From: Diphasiastrum complanatum
Taxonomy: Eukaryota > Streptophyta > Lycopodiopsida > Lycopodiales > Lycopodiaceae
Assembly (NCBI GenBank): GCA_029204225.1
Contig: CM055102.1
Coordinates: 50,312,426-50,376,425 of the forward strand
DNA: 64,000 bases
Direction: 5' to 3'
Of this stretch, positions 9,624 through 21,180 are shown one piece after another (the first letter of the stretch is position 1; the number at the start of each line of letters is the position of its first letter). The notes beneath the pieces were generated by a model, which saw only the letters and a program-made list of their open reading frames with translations, ran no database searches and was not told the origin of the DNA. Both the position numbers and the translations under genes were made by a program.

Positions 9624-11488
9624 AAGTACAAGTGCATTTAAGGAATTGATCTAAACTATACCCAAATTGGCAGGTTTTTGGAAACAAGCTAGTATTGAGG
9701 TAGCGAGGTTGAATGGATAGCTAGAACCATCATATTTGTACCAAATCTTGCTGTGGGCTACAAGTGTACTTTCCACACGTGTGGGGCCTTATAGGACCTA
9801 TTTTGGATAGTAAAATTCAGTTTGGTGCATTTTGAGCTTCATACACCCAATTTTGAGTCAATTTAGTGCATTTTTCAAGCTTTCACTTGCATTCTTTATA
9901 TTCCATTGATTTGTTCTTGGTTTAGATCAATCATATAGATGGATTAAAGTTTGTTTACAGTACATTGAAGTTGATTCTCTGATTTTTTGAGTGTACATTG
10001 AAGTTGAGAGAGAAAGAGTGCTATAAACCAAAGATTAAGGAGTGATTTGCAAGGGGAGTGATTGAAATCCATTATACCTTCATTCCAGATTTGTTCAAGA
10101 GTGAAAGGGCCTAGTCTAGAAGTATCTAAATGCTAGAAGACACTCTTGGATCAGTCCTCCAAGTGAAATCTTAGTGAATTTCTAAAGCACAAACACTCAT
10201 AAAGGCAAAATCTACCTATACAAGGTGATAAGAATTGTTGGCAAGTACTAGGAGAAAAATTTGAGATCCAAGTCACATTGTTCACCCCTACTCAAGTGTG
10301 TAAGTGTGTTTTTTGTCTTGAATTAAAGTCATAAAGGTGAGTGAGCCATATGTGTTGTGGTTGATCCAAAATTTTCAAGAGATCCTTCCTTTGTAGAGGG
10401 CAAGAACTAGTAACTCAATTCTTGACTTTGGTGGAAAAATTGTCTTCTTCATTGTGATCAAATCTTGCTAAGTGGCATTAGCTCTTTGTAAGCAAATATC
10501 TTAGTGAGAGAGAAGTATCACATTTATGAAAATTTGAATTTCATTCCAACTCTAAAGAGGTAGAGTCATTGGTACTTGGTGGAGTCCAATAGGGGTGAAT
10601 GAATTCAATTTTTTGAGCAAAATTTTGACATTATATGTATGAAACTCAAATAAGTTCTATTCAACTTTCTTTGTGAGAGTGTGAGGGTCAAGTTGTGATC
10701 CCATTGGGAGTCTAGAACATGGAGGAGTCTATATTTGAGTGTTCATGCATGGTTGGGATCTCTGTGAATCTCTAGATGTCTAAATTTTAAGCTTGGTGAA
10801 AAATTATTGACATAGATTGTTATCAAACCATTTCATGAAGTTTTATTTTTCAGACCTGTAAATCTGAAAATCAGATCTGAAAAGTAAAGTTTTCATTCAA
10901 ACTTCATTAGTTACACATTTCTATCTCCTAGTTTCATGAAGATGGCAATGTAGGAAGGGAATGGTAGTGTAACTTTGTGCATAAAACAAGTTTTGAAATT
11001 CTGTTTTTTGTCATTTTGAAGTTCTGATTTTCAGACCTGTAAATCTGAAAATCAAATCTAAAAATTGAAGTTTTCATAAAGCCTCATTAGTTATCCATTT
11101 CTAGACAACAGTTTCTTGGTTTTGGAAATCTAGAATAGTGAGAAATGTGAAAACTTTGGTTGCTTTTGAAATGACAAATGGAATTGGAATGAGAATGTGA
11201 ACTTTATGTAAACATTAGCTTGGATTAGTTAATTGAAGTTTACATAAAGATTTGGTTTTCATTTTTGCTTTTGATTAAGGCAAATGTAGCTTGTTGTTGT
11301 TTTTCTCTTAAGCTTAGATTAAGCTTGCAAATAGTAGGCTTGGATTGAGCTTATAAACAATAAGATTGAATGAATAGAAGTAAATGCTTTTTATTTGCAT
11401 TGGATGTAACAATTGAAGCATTTCTATCATTCTAATTTGAGCACTTGTTGTTGTATTTGCATAATAGGAAAACACACAAGCAACCCCA
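9624..11488 (+). other. Long untranslated leader of the chromodomain element
   Basis: No coding sequence is recognised in about 1.9 kb. Stretches such as CCTTTGTAGAGGGCAAGA and AAGTGGCATTAGCTCTTTG recur in the leader of the non-autonomous element (minus strand, 46.3-47.8 kb) and in the fragment at 60.7-61.2 kb. A purine/pyrimidine module around TCTGATTTTCAGACCTGTAAA occurs twice (near 10847-10890 and 11020-11060). Shared leaders fit shared packaging or priming signals. Confidence 0.6.
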
Positions 11489-12603
11489 ATGGATCAAACC
11501 AATGAAAACCCAACATTTGATCTATCAAACCCATCCAATGTGGCACAAGCTCTTGAACTTTTATGCCAACAAATTCAAGCCACTAATAAACAGCTTCTTG
11601 AAACTAATCAAAGAGACCAAGACTTAGAGTGTAGGTTAGCCAATCAGAAGAAGCATGTAGTTCCACCTCCTGTAAAAGTGTTTAAGGGGGAGAAGAAAGA
11701 TAGGAACTTACAAGTGGTAAGTTCTTGGCTAAATGTTTGGAACAAATACTTTGCCATGAACCAATTCCCTGAATCTGAGAAGTTATCCGCTGTCACCATG
11801 TTCCTCGAAGGAAGAGCTTTACTTTGGTGGAATGACTTAGTTGCAAAGGGCAATCAACCTTGTACATGAGATGATTTTTGCAAGCTTTTTAGGGATTATT
11901 TTTTACCACTTTTAGATGACTATGAACACTTCCAAAAGTTGAGTCATCTAACCATGAATAAGGTTTGGAACAATTTATTCAAGATTTTCATGAGTACCTG
12001 AATCCACTTTATAGTGATATTCCGCCTAAGGTACAAATGTTAATGTTTATTGATGGGTTACCAAAAGATTATCAAGTGGATGTTCATAGGAACCATCCAA
12101 AAATCCTAGAAGATGCTATTAGGGCTGCAGAATACTTTGATGACACACCTAAGCCACCTAGGGGTCAACAGCCTAATGATCAGAAAAAAGGTTTTCAATT
12201 TAAGAGGAAGGATAGGGAAGTTGTTAATGAAACACATCCCAATTCCAACAATCCTAAGAAAACCAAGAAAAACTTTAAAAACCACCATGGTGGCAATGAT
12301 AAAGCTGAAGCTTGTAAGAAGAACTTGTGCTTCAAATGCAATGGCGAGGGTCACCTTGCACGTGATTACGTCAAAAAACAAGCTTCAACCTCAGGTAATC
12401 TATCTCGAAGTAATGAGATGGATGTTTGTTTCCTTAGTTCTTTAGTTTTTGGTCCTAATGACCTTATTTGCATTAAAGGTAAAGTTAATGATCAAGTTGT
12501 TAATGTTCTTTTTGACACGAAATCCACTCATAACTTTATTAATGTAAATTTGGTGCAGACGCTAAACCTTCCTACCAAAAAAAGTGAGAAAAATACCGTG
12601 TGA
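11489..12603 (+). pseudogene. Gag-protease of the chromodomain gypsy element
   Basis: The frame starts MDQTNENPTFDLSNP, after the long leader, and contains a Gag core (WLNVWNKYFAMNQFPES, ALLWWNDLV). A stop at 11866 and a frame change near 11960 interrupt it; the second half continues with capsid-like sequence, a basic linker, and the zinc knuckle CFKCNGEGHLARDY, in which the last Cys is Tyr. The protease active site near 12515 reads LFDTKSTHNFI, with Lys where the family has Gly (DTG). The zinc-knuckle and active-site losses plus the stop show that the copy cannot make functional Gag-protease. Confidence 0.82.
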
Positions 12604-13730
12604 CAATGGCATCAGGAAGTAATTCCGATTTGATAGATTTTATTGTTCATGATGTAAACTGTTCAATTAGCTAGTGTAGATATTGTTCTTGGACAACAAT
12701 GGCATTTTGATAAGAACAAATCATTGAAAATTGATTTTGTTGAGAAATCTTTATCTTTTATGCATGAAAATTCTAAAATTAAGATCAAGGCTACTTTAAG
12801 TTTTGACACTAAAAATGTTAACCCTTATTCTAAACAAGAACTTAATTCTACTATGAAGAATTCTGATTTTAAAGTTTATTTATGTCTTCATAATGATATT
12901 ATTTGTTACAATGATGAAGAACTTAACATAAATGCCATGAATATACCTAGTGAGAACACTACAGAATTTGAAGTTTATAATGAACTTAGTCAATGATGTT
13001 TTTTTAGACCTTCCTATAGGTTTACCACCAGAAAGGACATTTGATCATAAAATTGACCCAATACCTAGAGCAATTCCAATCACATAGCATCCTTATAGGA
13101 TGAGTGCATCGGAAGAGGCTGAGGTAAATAGGCAATTACATGACTACCTGAAAAAGGGGTGGGTACAACCTAGTAAGTCTCCTTGGGCATCACCAATGGT
13201 TCTGGTGGCCAAGAAGGATGGGACTATAAGGTTTTGCGTCGACTATACGAAATTGAACAAGGTAACCATTAAGAATAGATATCCACTGCCGCGGATGGAT
13301 GATCTAATAGACTATCTTGGTGGTGCTGGGTACTTTAATATGCTATTGGAGCTGTTTTGATGCAGGATGGACATCATGTGGCTTCTGAAAGCAAGAAACT
13401 CAATCTTGTTCAGTCTAGGTATTGTACCTATAAGAAGGAACTGTTTGCAATTGTTCATTTCTTGAAAATTTGACGACATTATTTGTATGGAGCTAGATTT
13501 GAAGTTTTGACGGATCATCAGACTCTTTAATATTTCTGTGATGCTATAGAATTAAAGGGGAGGCAAGCTAGATGGGCTGAGCTGATGCAAATCTTTGACT
13601 TTTCTATACGTTATTGTAGAGGAAGTCAAAATACTCTAGCGGATGCTTTGAGTCGGTTACTGGTTATTAATCAGTTGTGCTTTACTGTTATAGAACCATC
13701 AGTCTCTTCAAGGACTATATGAGTCTGATT
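12604..13730 (+). pseudogene. RT-RNase H of the chromodomain element, RT core deleted
   Basis: A linker frame (12724-12996) is followed by RT fingers at 13100-13350: [30 protein letters not shown] and [11 protein letters not shown]. At about 13350 (GYFNML) the sequence jumps straight to RNase H ([33 protein letters not shown]) and to the RNase H end with FSIRYCRGSQNTLADALSRL at about 13600-13660. The palm with the catalytic YxDD motif and the thumb are absent, an internal deletion. Two further stops lie in RNase H. Transposition would have required another element's enzymes. Confidence 0.8.
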
Positions 13731-13780
13731 CTTTTTTTGGAAAGTATTGGCAACAAGTACTTTCAGGGGTCGATTCAGGT

Positions 13781-14854
13781 TTGCAAGATTCCTCGAATCA
13801 GGGAAAGACTGAAATGGATTTCCTAATTCGAAACAGGATTTTGTTTCGTAAAGGAAAGGTGTGTGTACCGGAGAATGACACTGTAAGGGCCCAAATCTTG
13901 CATGAATGTCATGATAGTCCACGCGCAGGACATCCGGGTATACAAAGAACACTTGACTTAGTTCGAAGGCAATTTTGGTGGCCTAAGATGAAAAGTCAGG
14001 TAGAGGCCTACGTACTTAAATGTATTAAGTGCCAGTCAAATAAAGCAGAGAGGCTAAAAGCTAGTGGCCTATTACATCCTTTAGATATTTCTACCAGAAA
14101 GTGAGAAAGTATATCTATGGATTTTGTGGTCGGGCTTCCACGTACAGGGAAGGGCCATGATTTGGTTTGGGTCATTGTTGACAGACTTACGAAGTTTGTT
14201 CAATTTATCCCAATGAAAACTACTGTTAAATCTTCAGAACTAGCTCAACTGTTTGTTGAGAAGCTTTTTTTATTGTACGGGTTGCCTTGCGATATTGTCA
14301 GTGACTGTGACCCAAAATTCACTGGGAATTTTTGGCAAGCAGTATTTGAAAAGTTGGAAACAACTTTAAGTTTCAGTTCTACAGACCATAAAAAATTAGA
14401 CAGTCAAATGGAAAGGACCAATCAGATGATGGAGGATATGCTTCGAGCATATGTGGGCCGTCGGCAGTCTGATTGGGAATAGTACCTTCCACTGGTGGAA
14501 TTTGCATATAACAGTGCAAAACATTCATCGACCGGATTCAGCCCTTTCATGCTTATGTATGCTTTTCAACCTCGATCACCAATTAGTGTTGGCATGAAAA
14601 ACCTACGGGTGCAAGCCACAGCTAATTTCCTTGCGGCTATGCAAGAAATGTTACAACTGGCTAAAGATAGCATAAGAAGTGCCCGGGACAGGGCAAGACA
14701 CTATGTTGATCTATCTCAAAGGCACAAGGTATTCATGGTCAACGGCTGGGTGTTTTTGAGAGTCCCTAGTCACTCTAGGGGCTTGAAAACTATTAAGTAT
14801 ACAAAGTTGGAACCTAGGTATTGCGGTCCTTTTAAGGTTATCCAAGATAAATAA
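13781..14854 (+). pseudogene. Integrase of the chromodomain gypsy element
   Basis: Domains in order: the HHCC zinc-binding region (HECHDSPRAGHPGIQRT ... CIKCQSNK), the catalytic core with MDFVVGLPRT (first Asp), IVSDCDPKFTG (second Asp) and DSQMERTNQ (Glu), then FAYNSAKHSSTGFSPF and the C-terminal GPFKV stretch. Stops at 14102 and 14480 break it into three frames. The catalytic triad is kept, so decay is mild compared with RT. Confidence 0.85.
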
Positions 14855-15177
14855 GGTCAAATACAAACTAGACCTTCCAGCTAATGTTGGAATTCATCAT
14901 GTTTTCCACGTTAGTAAGTTGAAACCCTCATTGGGGGTTGGGGAGACCCTGGTCCCTGTGGAAGATCTAGTGGAACTTCTTCATGATGAGTCCGTGAGTG
15001 GACCACCTGAACCCGAGGCGATTGTTAATAGCCGGCAGAGAACTCTATGGAGTAGAGTGCTTCGGGAATTTTTAGTCAGGTGGAGGGGCAAATCAGAAGA
15101 GGAGGATACCTAGGAAAAGAAGGCTGATCTCCAGAAGAATTTTTCAAATTTTTCCCTACAAGAAAAAATTTAAGTTT
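14855..15177 (+). pseudogene. Integrase C-terminal chromodomain
   Basis: After a frame change near 14854 the sequence has a VFHVSKLKP-type motif (14906-14930) and then a short chromodomain-like end: PEAIVNSRQR, then REFLVRWRGKSEEEDT at 15068-15110, followed by a stop. Chromodomains at this position mark the chromovirus lineage of Ty3/gypsy and are thought to steer integration to modified chromatin. Confidence 0.75.
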
Positions 15178-15189
15178 AGGGGGAAGGAA
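15178..15189 (+). other. Polypurine tract
   Basis: AGGGGGAAGGAA lies directly before the TGTTACATACC start of the 3' LTR. It is the expected plus-strand primer for reverse transcription and fixes the left edge of the 3' LTR. Confidence 0.85.
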
Positions 15190-16272
15190 TGTTACATACC
15201 TGTGTAACTAGCAGTACTTCAGACCCCTAATAGTCCATTTAGTGTTGGGGGCTAAATGGCAAGGTACCCTTAGGATTAAGCGTATGTGCCCTTGGATAAG
15301 GGCATGCAAGTGACTATACCTTAGTTGGAGGTATGGAGTCACGTGACCCTTGGATAAGGGGTACCCTTAGTATTAAGGATATGTGCCTTAGATTAAGGTA
15401 CTAGTATCCTTGGTTAAGGACAGGTAGGTGTCTATGCCTTGGATGGAGGTATGGAACCTAGAGAGGTGTTAGAAAGTCATTGGATGACTATTTTTCTAAA
15501 CCTTGGGCCTCAACCTTGAACCATATCACTTTATTGGTCTAGGACCAAAGTATACTTGCACAACTTGGGCAATGGGACCTAGTAGGAGGGCACCCTTCTA
15601 AAGTGTCCATTGAGTTCCCAAATCCCACAACAAAGGCATTCAAAGAGTCATAGGTTATGGAAGGAGTCTCTTGACATTCCATAAGTCTATGGAGGCTCTT
15701 GGAGATTCTTTAACTCCCCTAGGCTTCTCTCTCTCTCTCTCATTGGATGAGCATGGAACTCCATAGTGCATTGGAGGGGCCCATGGGCCATCTATATGAG
15801 GGTAGTAGGGAACCCATTGTGGGGGGGGGGACATCTCTCTTGTTTGCTTTGCTTATGTTCTAGTGTTGCTACTAGTGTGTAGAGTGCTTTCTTCTGGTAG
15901 TATGTTTGAGGTTTGGATCTTGCTTATGGTATGGGACATAATTAGGGTTTGGATCTTGAGTATGCTATGGAGTGTTGTGGTATGCTTGTGATTTGTTTAT
16001 GGTTAGCAAGGGGTTGCTAGATAGGTCTTGCTTGGAGCTTGGATCTAGCTAGGGTTGGGTGGTGAATACTTGAGGCCAGTTTGTTATCTATCTTTGTGTT
16101 TAAAGAGTAGGGACACAGGTGGAGGAGAGATCCTTGGAGGCTTGCAGATCCTTACTTGCAGGTGGAGGCATCCTAGCTTGGAGTTGGGGAGCATCTTGAA
16201 GCTTGCAGGTTGCTTGGAGGACATTTGGAGGCTCTACCTTGGATTTGGAGGACTTCCTCACCTCTACTTGTA
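15190..16272 (+). repeat. 3' LTR of the chromodomain element, diverging from the 5' LTR
   Basis: The first ~369 bp (to 15558) match 8517-8884 closely. From CACAACTTGGGC on the sequence has nothing in common with the rest of the 5' LTR; instead it has a CT microsatellite (about 15724-15741), a run of ten G (15821-15830) and TTGGAGG-rich DNA. The right limit is set by resumption of copia integrase at about 16273. Total length (1083 bp) is nearly that of the 5' LTR (1094 bp). Confidence 0.65.
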
Positions 16273-18451
16273 AAAATGTGCATAAGCTGCACAGCCAAAG
16301 ATTGTGATGTGAGACAGGTTGGGTTTTCTACCCCACCACAATTCGTGTGGTGTCGTGTGAGGAACACTAGCCTTCCCTGTCCTGTTCTGAATATATGCAG
16401 CTGTAGCTACTGGTTCAGCTCACAGTACTCTTGGAGCTTTCGAGTAGGCCATCATGCATCTGACAGCTTCCATCAGAGTTCTATTCTTTCGTTTTGCAAC
16501 ACCATTGTGCTGCGGTGTGTAAGTTGCAGTCCTTTTGTGAATGATACCACAATCATTGTAAAAGTCAGTGAGTGATTCGAGATGTATTCACCACCTCGAT
16601 CTGTCCTAATCTGCTTCACTTTGTTGCCAATACATCTCTCTGTCCAATTCACATACTCTGTGAATTTGTCAAGCGTTTCTGATTTATTCTGAATAAAATA
16701 TACTCTGGCAAATTTACTATAATCATCAATGAAGATAATGTAATATTTCGAGCTTCCTACTCGAATCACATTGAAAGTCCCACATATGTCAAAATGCACT
16801 AGCTCCAGAATCTTAGTCATTCTATAGGAGTCTTTGACAAATGGAGTGCGTGACATGTTACCCTTCAAACATGCATCGCAGGTGGTCGAATTGTTTGCAT
16901 TCGAGATTCCAATCTCTGGTATTGCTCCATGATGGCTTGCTTGATAAAGTGTCATTGAGTTCATATGGCATAGTCTCTTGTGCCACAGAGTGTCTAGTGA
17001 ATCATCATGAGTCTGATGCACTTGATCTGTAGGTAGACGTACCTTCAAGTGATATAGATTACATTTTCTTCTGCCTTGAGTGATCAGGGTACTGGTACTG
17101 GCATCAATAACGTTGCATGTTTCATCCGAGAATGTCACACGCATACCCGCATTAGCTATTCTTGCCACAGAAAGCAAGTTTTGCTATAGTGTAGGCAAAA
17201 ACAGAACGTCTTCGAATCGTTTATCTTTGCCATTCGTGTTGAGCCACAATGAACCAATATCGCTTACTTGGTATTTGGATCCATCTCCAAGAACAATGAA
17301 TCTTGATGGATCAGCACTTCAAAAATCAAACTTAATTCATCTTGATGTGACAAAGTGTGAGGTAACTCCTGAGTCTAGGATTATCTCTTGTGTGTCAGGT
17401 GTTGATACTGCACACACATATGCACAAATGTAGGCGGTCGAACAATTTATGTTAGATCTCTCTTCACCCATTTTTGAGCTCTCTGGCTCCTTGACATAGG
17501 ATGAACTATTTTTGTTCTCCTGTCTATTCTGTGATAATTTGTTTCTTGGATTCAGACGGCAGTCCGTGGCTGCATGACCCTACTTGTGGCAGTGGATACA
17601 CTCAATTTTTGGATTGAGCCAACACGTATCGACCGTGTGCCCTTCTCGTCTGCATCTCACGCAAGTCTTCTTTTCTCCACCTTGCTATTTTGACCCCCCT
17701 TTGTTCTTCCACTTGCCTTTATTGGTTCCCTCTGCTTGCTGATCACAATCTACCTTTGCTTCGACTCCCTCTTAGGCTTGAATTGTTTCTTTGTCTTTTT
17801 TTTTTGTTGTTGTAGAGGGCTTGGTCAGAAGCATCCTTGTGATGAAGGTGATCTCTAGCCTCGACTTCCTCTCGAATCTCGACAATTGCCTTTTTGAGGG
17901 TCATTATAGGATCTTTTGCAAGCAGGGTTCTAGTTGTCTGGAAAGATCTAAGTAAGGCTCTGAACAGATAAGTGACCTGCTTCTCTTTGACACTGCATTT
18001 TCTACTCCAGAATTGGTAGGGAAAGGAATAGGTCCTTTATCTTCCTTGCAAAAGAAGTGAGATCTTTGGCATCCCACTGCAGATTTGTCAGCTAATCTTC
18101 CAACATCAATATTTGACTGCGTGATTTTGTTTGAAATCTCATGATCAGTGTATCCCACATCTCCTTTGCTTTGGAGAGTGTAGCCAGGTCAAGTGTGAGA
18201 CTATCCTCAATGGATGATGATAGCAAGGCTACTGCCTTGTCATTTTTCTCCCTCCATTCACGTAGCTCTTTGCCTGTTGTTGTAGGCATCTCCTCTATGC
18301 CATCCACCCAAGGGAATAAACCTTCACCCTTTAGTATCAGCGAGGTCTTCACTTTCCATGCTAGAAAGTTAGATCCTGACGCATCCAAAAATGTACAAAT
18401 CTTGGATTGTATGCTGCTGATTGAAGCCATTGCTTCTGAATGCGTGTTCAC
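16273..18451 (-). pseudogene. Copia element 1, gag-protease-integrase part
   Basis: Reading leftwards from 18451: a Gag domain (FLAWKVKTSLILKGEG, LSKAKEMWDTLIMRF); frame changes near 18100; two zinc knuckles at about 17670-17560 (CVRCRREGHTVDTC and a second one broken by a stop); protease remains near 17370; then the integrase frame 17177-16473 with LWHKRLCHMNS...CDACLKG (HHCC), LVHFDICGTF (first Asp), FIDDYS and IRTDRGGEYI (second Asp). Integrase continues out of frame to FGCAAYAH at about 16280, where the gypsy insertion begins. Several stops make it inactive. Confidence 0.85.
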
Positions 18452-18574
18452 TTGTTGATGGTTGATTGTTTGAATGCTCTAGTGCCTTTGATCTGATAGC
18501 TTTTTTGGCTATGTTAGATTATGACAAGGTAGGCTCTATACCACTGATGGAATTCGGTGGGCCTTCAACGGATA

Positions 18575-18644
18575 CAACTTAACCTTTCTGGTTCAGAGGT
18601 TGCACCGTGATGCAACTTAACCTTTCTGGTTCAGAGGTTGCACC
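18575..18644. repeat. Two tandem 32-bp copies, period 38
   Basis: The unit beginning CAACTTAACCTTTCTGG occurs at 18575-18606 and again at 18613-18644 with no visible difference. It lies in the leader of copia element 1. A related sequence CTCTATACCACTGATGG just left of it (from about 18533) resembles the true primer binding site at 18907, so the leader may carry a duplicated edge. Confidence 0.85.
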
Positions 18645-18906
18645 AAAATCATGGAGCCTTTGTCCTTCCATGAGCCACGTTCCGGGATTCCGTCCCCGGA
18701 TGCCTAGCCGCCCATGAATCCAAGTGCTATCCCTTACCCGCAAAGGGGCAGGTACCAAGGGACATTTAACACTTAGACATTTACCACTTATATCCACTTT
18801 GAACAAAGTCCCACTTCTACTTATGGGATTTCTTTGAGCGTGGGCTGTGGCTCCACTTTGCCAATCCAACACTTCCCCTCAAAGTAGGGCACATGTCACA
18901 TTGCCT

Positions 18907-18918
18907 GCTCTGATACCA
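18907..18918 (-). other. Primer binding site of copia element 1
   Basis: The minus strand reads TGGTATCAGAGC, complementary to initiator tRNA-Met. It places the 5' LTR of this copia element to the right, starting about 18920 (the LTR end reads TTCATCA on the minus strand). Confidence 0.8.
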
Positions 18919-18919
18919 C

Positions 18920-20199
18920 TGATGAAAAGAATACATTCAGAAAATACAAATTCTAGCTAAAACTCTGGTGACAAACTGATAATATTAAATCACGAATGAT
19001 TCGCAAAACTTTTCGTGACACTTGAATTATCTCTGTTCGAGTTGGATCAATCAGACTCTGTAATACAATGAAACAAAACGAGACAAAATCTGGAAGAAAA
19101 CGAAATGAAAAGAAGCGAAGCAAAACTTAAATGAGCTCTGACATTGATTCATGCTAGAGGCAAATAGATTGCGAAACGACACGAAACAAAACGAAGCGAA
19201 AGAGTTCGCGACAAGATCAATCAAGCTCTGCAACGAGATGAGACGAGACGAGACGAAACCAGATGAAACAAAATGAAATAAAATAAAACTTAGATGAGCT
19301 CTCTAATTGATTCACCCTTATGTCCAAGTGATCACAAAGCGAAACGAGGCAAAACACGAAGTGAAAGGATTCGCAAACAAGGTCAGTTCATCAGGAATTT
19401 AGATATGATCGTTGGTCACTGTCGGCTGTATCACTCCTACAATCCTTTAGAGAGTAGTCAGACACTGCTGATCTACATTAACAAATTAATACAGCATCCG
19501 ACAAGGATCAAACCTATGTGTGGAATTGAATGAAAAAGAGAATCAGACACACGAATAATATCAGACAAAAAATCATTCGAGATCATACAATGTATAGAAT
19601 AACATGTGCATAACAGCTACAATATTACCTATTGATCTTCTTGAATTTTAGCAGCACTGCATGACAAATCCACACAGTGCATTGGCATGAGAGAAATACA
19701 GTTCTTCACAAATTCATTTCTCGCTTACTAGCGGACTTGTGGATCTATAGATCCTATGCAAAATTGTCTTGCACGCAAGCGGACTCGTATTTAGTATTTT
19801 TCGTCTTCTTGTCTTGCTTACTAGCATTATAGCATTATGCATCAAAACAGAAAGTATATAGTTCGCAAACAATTTTGTGTCCCATCGTGTAACTTACAGA
19901 TTAGAAAAGATTAAATATCTACAACTAATCGCAAATTACAAGAGTGGCAGGTTAGCCACGATCTAGAATACTTCTACTGATGTCATAATACCGGATCAAG
20001 TGTTTGTACTTCTTGGTACTTGGCTGATCTTCTTGGTTGTTCGTGGAGCAAGAAAGATTTTGTGTCGCAAAACAATTTCGTGTCGTGTGTCGCAAAATTG
20101 TTCGTGAACAATTTCGTTTCTTGTGTCTTTTCTGTCAAAAGTGGAGTGAAGGGCTAGCATGGCTTTGCCACTAGAAACATTTTGTTTCTTCATTTTCTA
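18920..20199 (-). repeat. Probable 5' LTR region of copia element 1
   Basis: The position next to the primer binding site implies LTR sequence, but no second copy exists in the window and the far edge is unknown. It contains an imperfect tandem duplication with 170-bp period (19045-19214 and 19215-19384), each copy starting GATCAATCA and rich in GAAACGA/ACAAAACGA units. Many TTCGTGTCGC-like words recur at 20040-20110. The right limit is where a dispersed repeat begins. Confidence 0.45.
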
Positions 20200-21070
20200 C
20201 ACATAACTGGTGATTTCTTCGCTATTTGTGTTCTGTTTTGGATTCCGTAAAGACAAGAAGGAAGCTAATCATATTATCAACTAGCCATGGAGAGATTTTG
20301 AGTTTTATGTCAGAGATTTGTCTGCAGACTGATAACCTAGCAGATTTGCGGTAAAAGTGAAAAAAAGCCACTTTTTCAAGTTGAGCTAAAATCACCGTTT
20401 TTTCACGGATTTTCACGTTTGAATAATCTGTAAGCTTGGGATCAATAGAGCGACCTTTTTTTGGGCCTCATATCATTCTCAAATCGATCCAAAAGTGGTT
20501 TTGATCAGGCTTGAAACAGCCAAGGAAGGCGCAACCGTAGACAGAGAGGAGGACAGAGGTCGTGCGCGGCCAGAGAGAGGAGGAGGTTGGTGTCCCGAAG
20601 TATCCAGTGCATAGAGTGATTTGGATAGGTGCAGATAAATGTGTTGCACCATCGAATATGGTGGGCTTGAGACCAATGGACTTGATTATAGTATATATTG
20701 GCCATTGGATCAAAATCAGTTGCTAGATGAACTTTGAAGAAGGCCTTGAAGAAGACCAAAGGAATTTGAAATAAACTTGCACTTCAACTTCTTTAAAAAT
20801 TTTCAGCTTGAAGTGAGAGTTGTGTCCAAATTCACTGAAGGGTAGAGTTTGTTCATTTTGAAGAAATATTTCAAAAAATTCAAAGTGCCCTTAATTGCAT
20901 CTCCCTTGGCCTTTTTGACCAAACGAAAGGCTATAACCTCCAAACGAAGGGCACCCAGACTGTACCTACAAGTACAATACCGTAAAATAGAGTGACTGCA
21001 ACAAAAAAAGTTTTTGGAGCATGCCAAAAGTAATTTGACCATTCCATTGGCACGTAGTTGGGAGTTAAGG
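20200..21070 (+). repeat. Dispersed repeat, copy A
   Basis: The reverse complement matches 41565-42440: both share a block with AACGGTGATTTTAGCTCAAC, a block with AATCTCTCCATGGCT, and the edge around GGAGGTTATAGCCTTTCG. No coding sequence is recognised. The size and absence of genes suggest a solo LTR of an unidentified family, or a fragment of one. Its right edge (about 21070) is also where the 3' end of the neighbouring gypsy element is lost. Confidence 0.65.
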
Positions 21071-21071
21071 C

Positions 21072-21180
21072 TCCAGTTGAGATCTGACTAAACTGCTTCG
21101 GTCGAGATCTGAAGGGACTGCTTCGGTCGAGATCTGACTAAACCGCTTTTGTCGAGATCTGACAAAACTGTCATGATGCA
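21072..21180. repeat. Minisatellite of CGGTCGAGATCTGA units (short array)
   Basis: Four imperfect units of about 28 bp, each built on GTCGAGATCTGA preceded by CTGCTTCG, lie at the 3' end of the gypsy element (minus strand). The same unit forms the longer arrays at 27712-28165 and 56083-56600. Confidence 0.8.

Noticed and set aside
15724-15830. CT microsatellite and G10 run as possible promoter elements
   Set aside because: Simple sequence with no adjoining host gene; described only as part of the LTR.
18533-18545. Second primer-binding-like sequence (GTGGTATAGAGCC on the minus strand)
   Set aside because: It lacks one base of the tRNA-Met complement and no LTR edge adjoins it; the site at 18907 is better.
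18579-18872. A 97-codon minus-strand ORF between a copia gag and its primer binding site
   Set aside because: No recognisable protein pattern, and it spans a tandem duplication in the leader.
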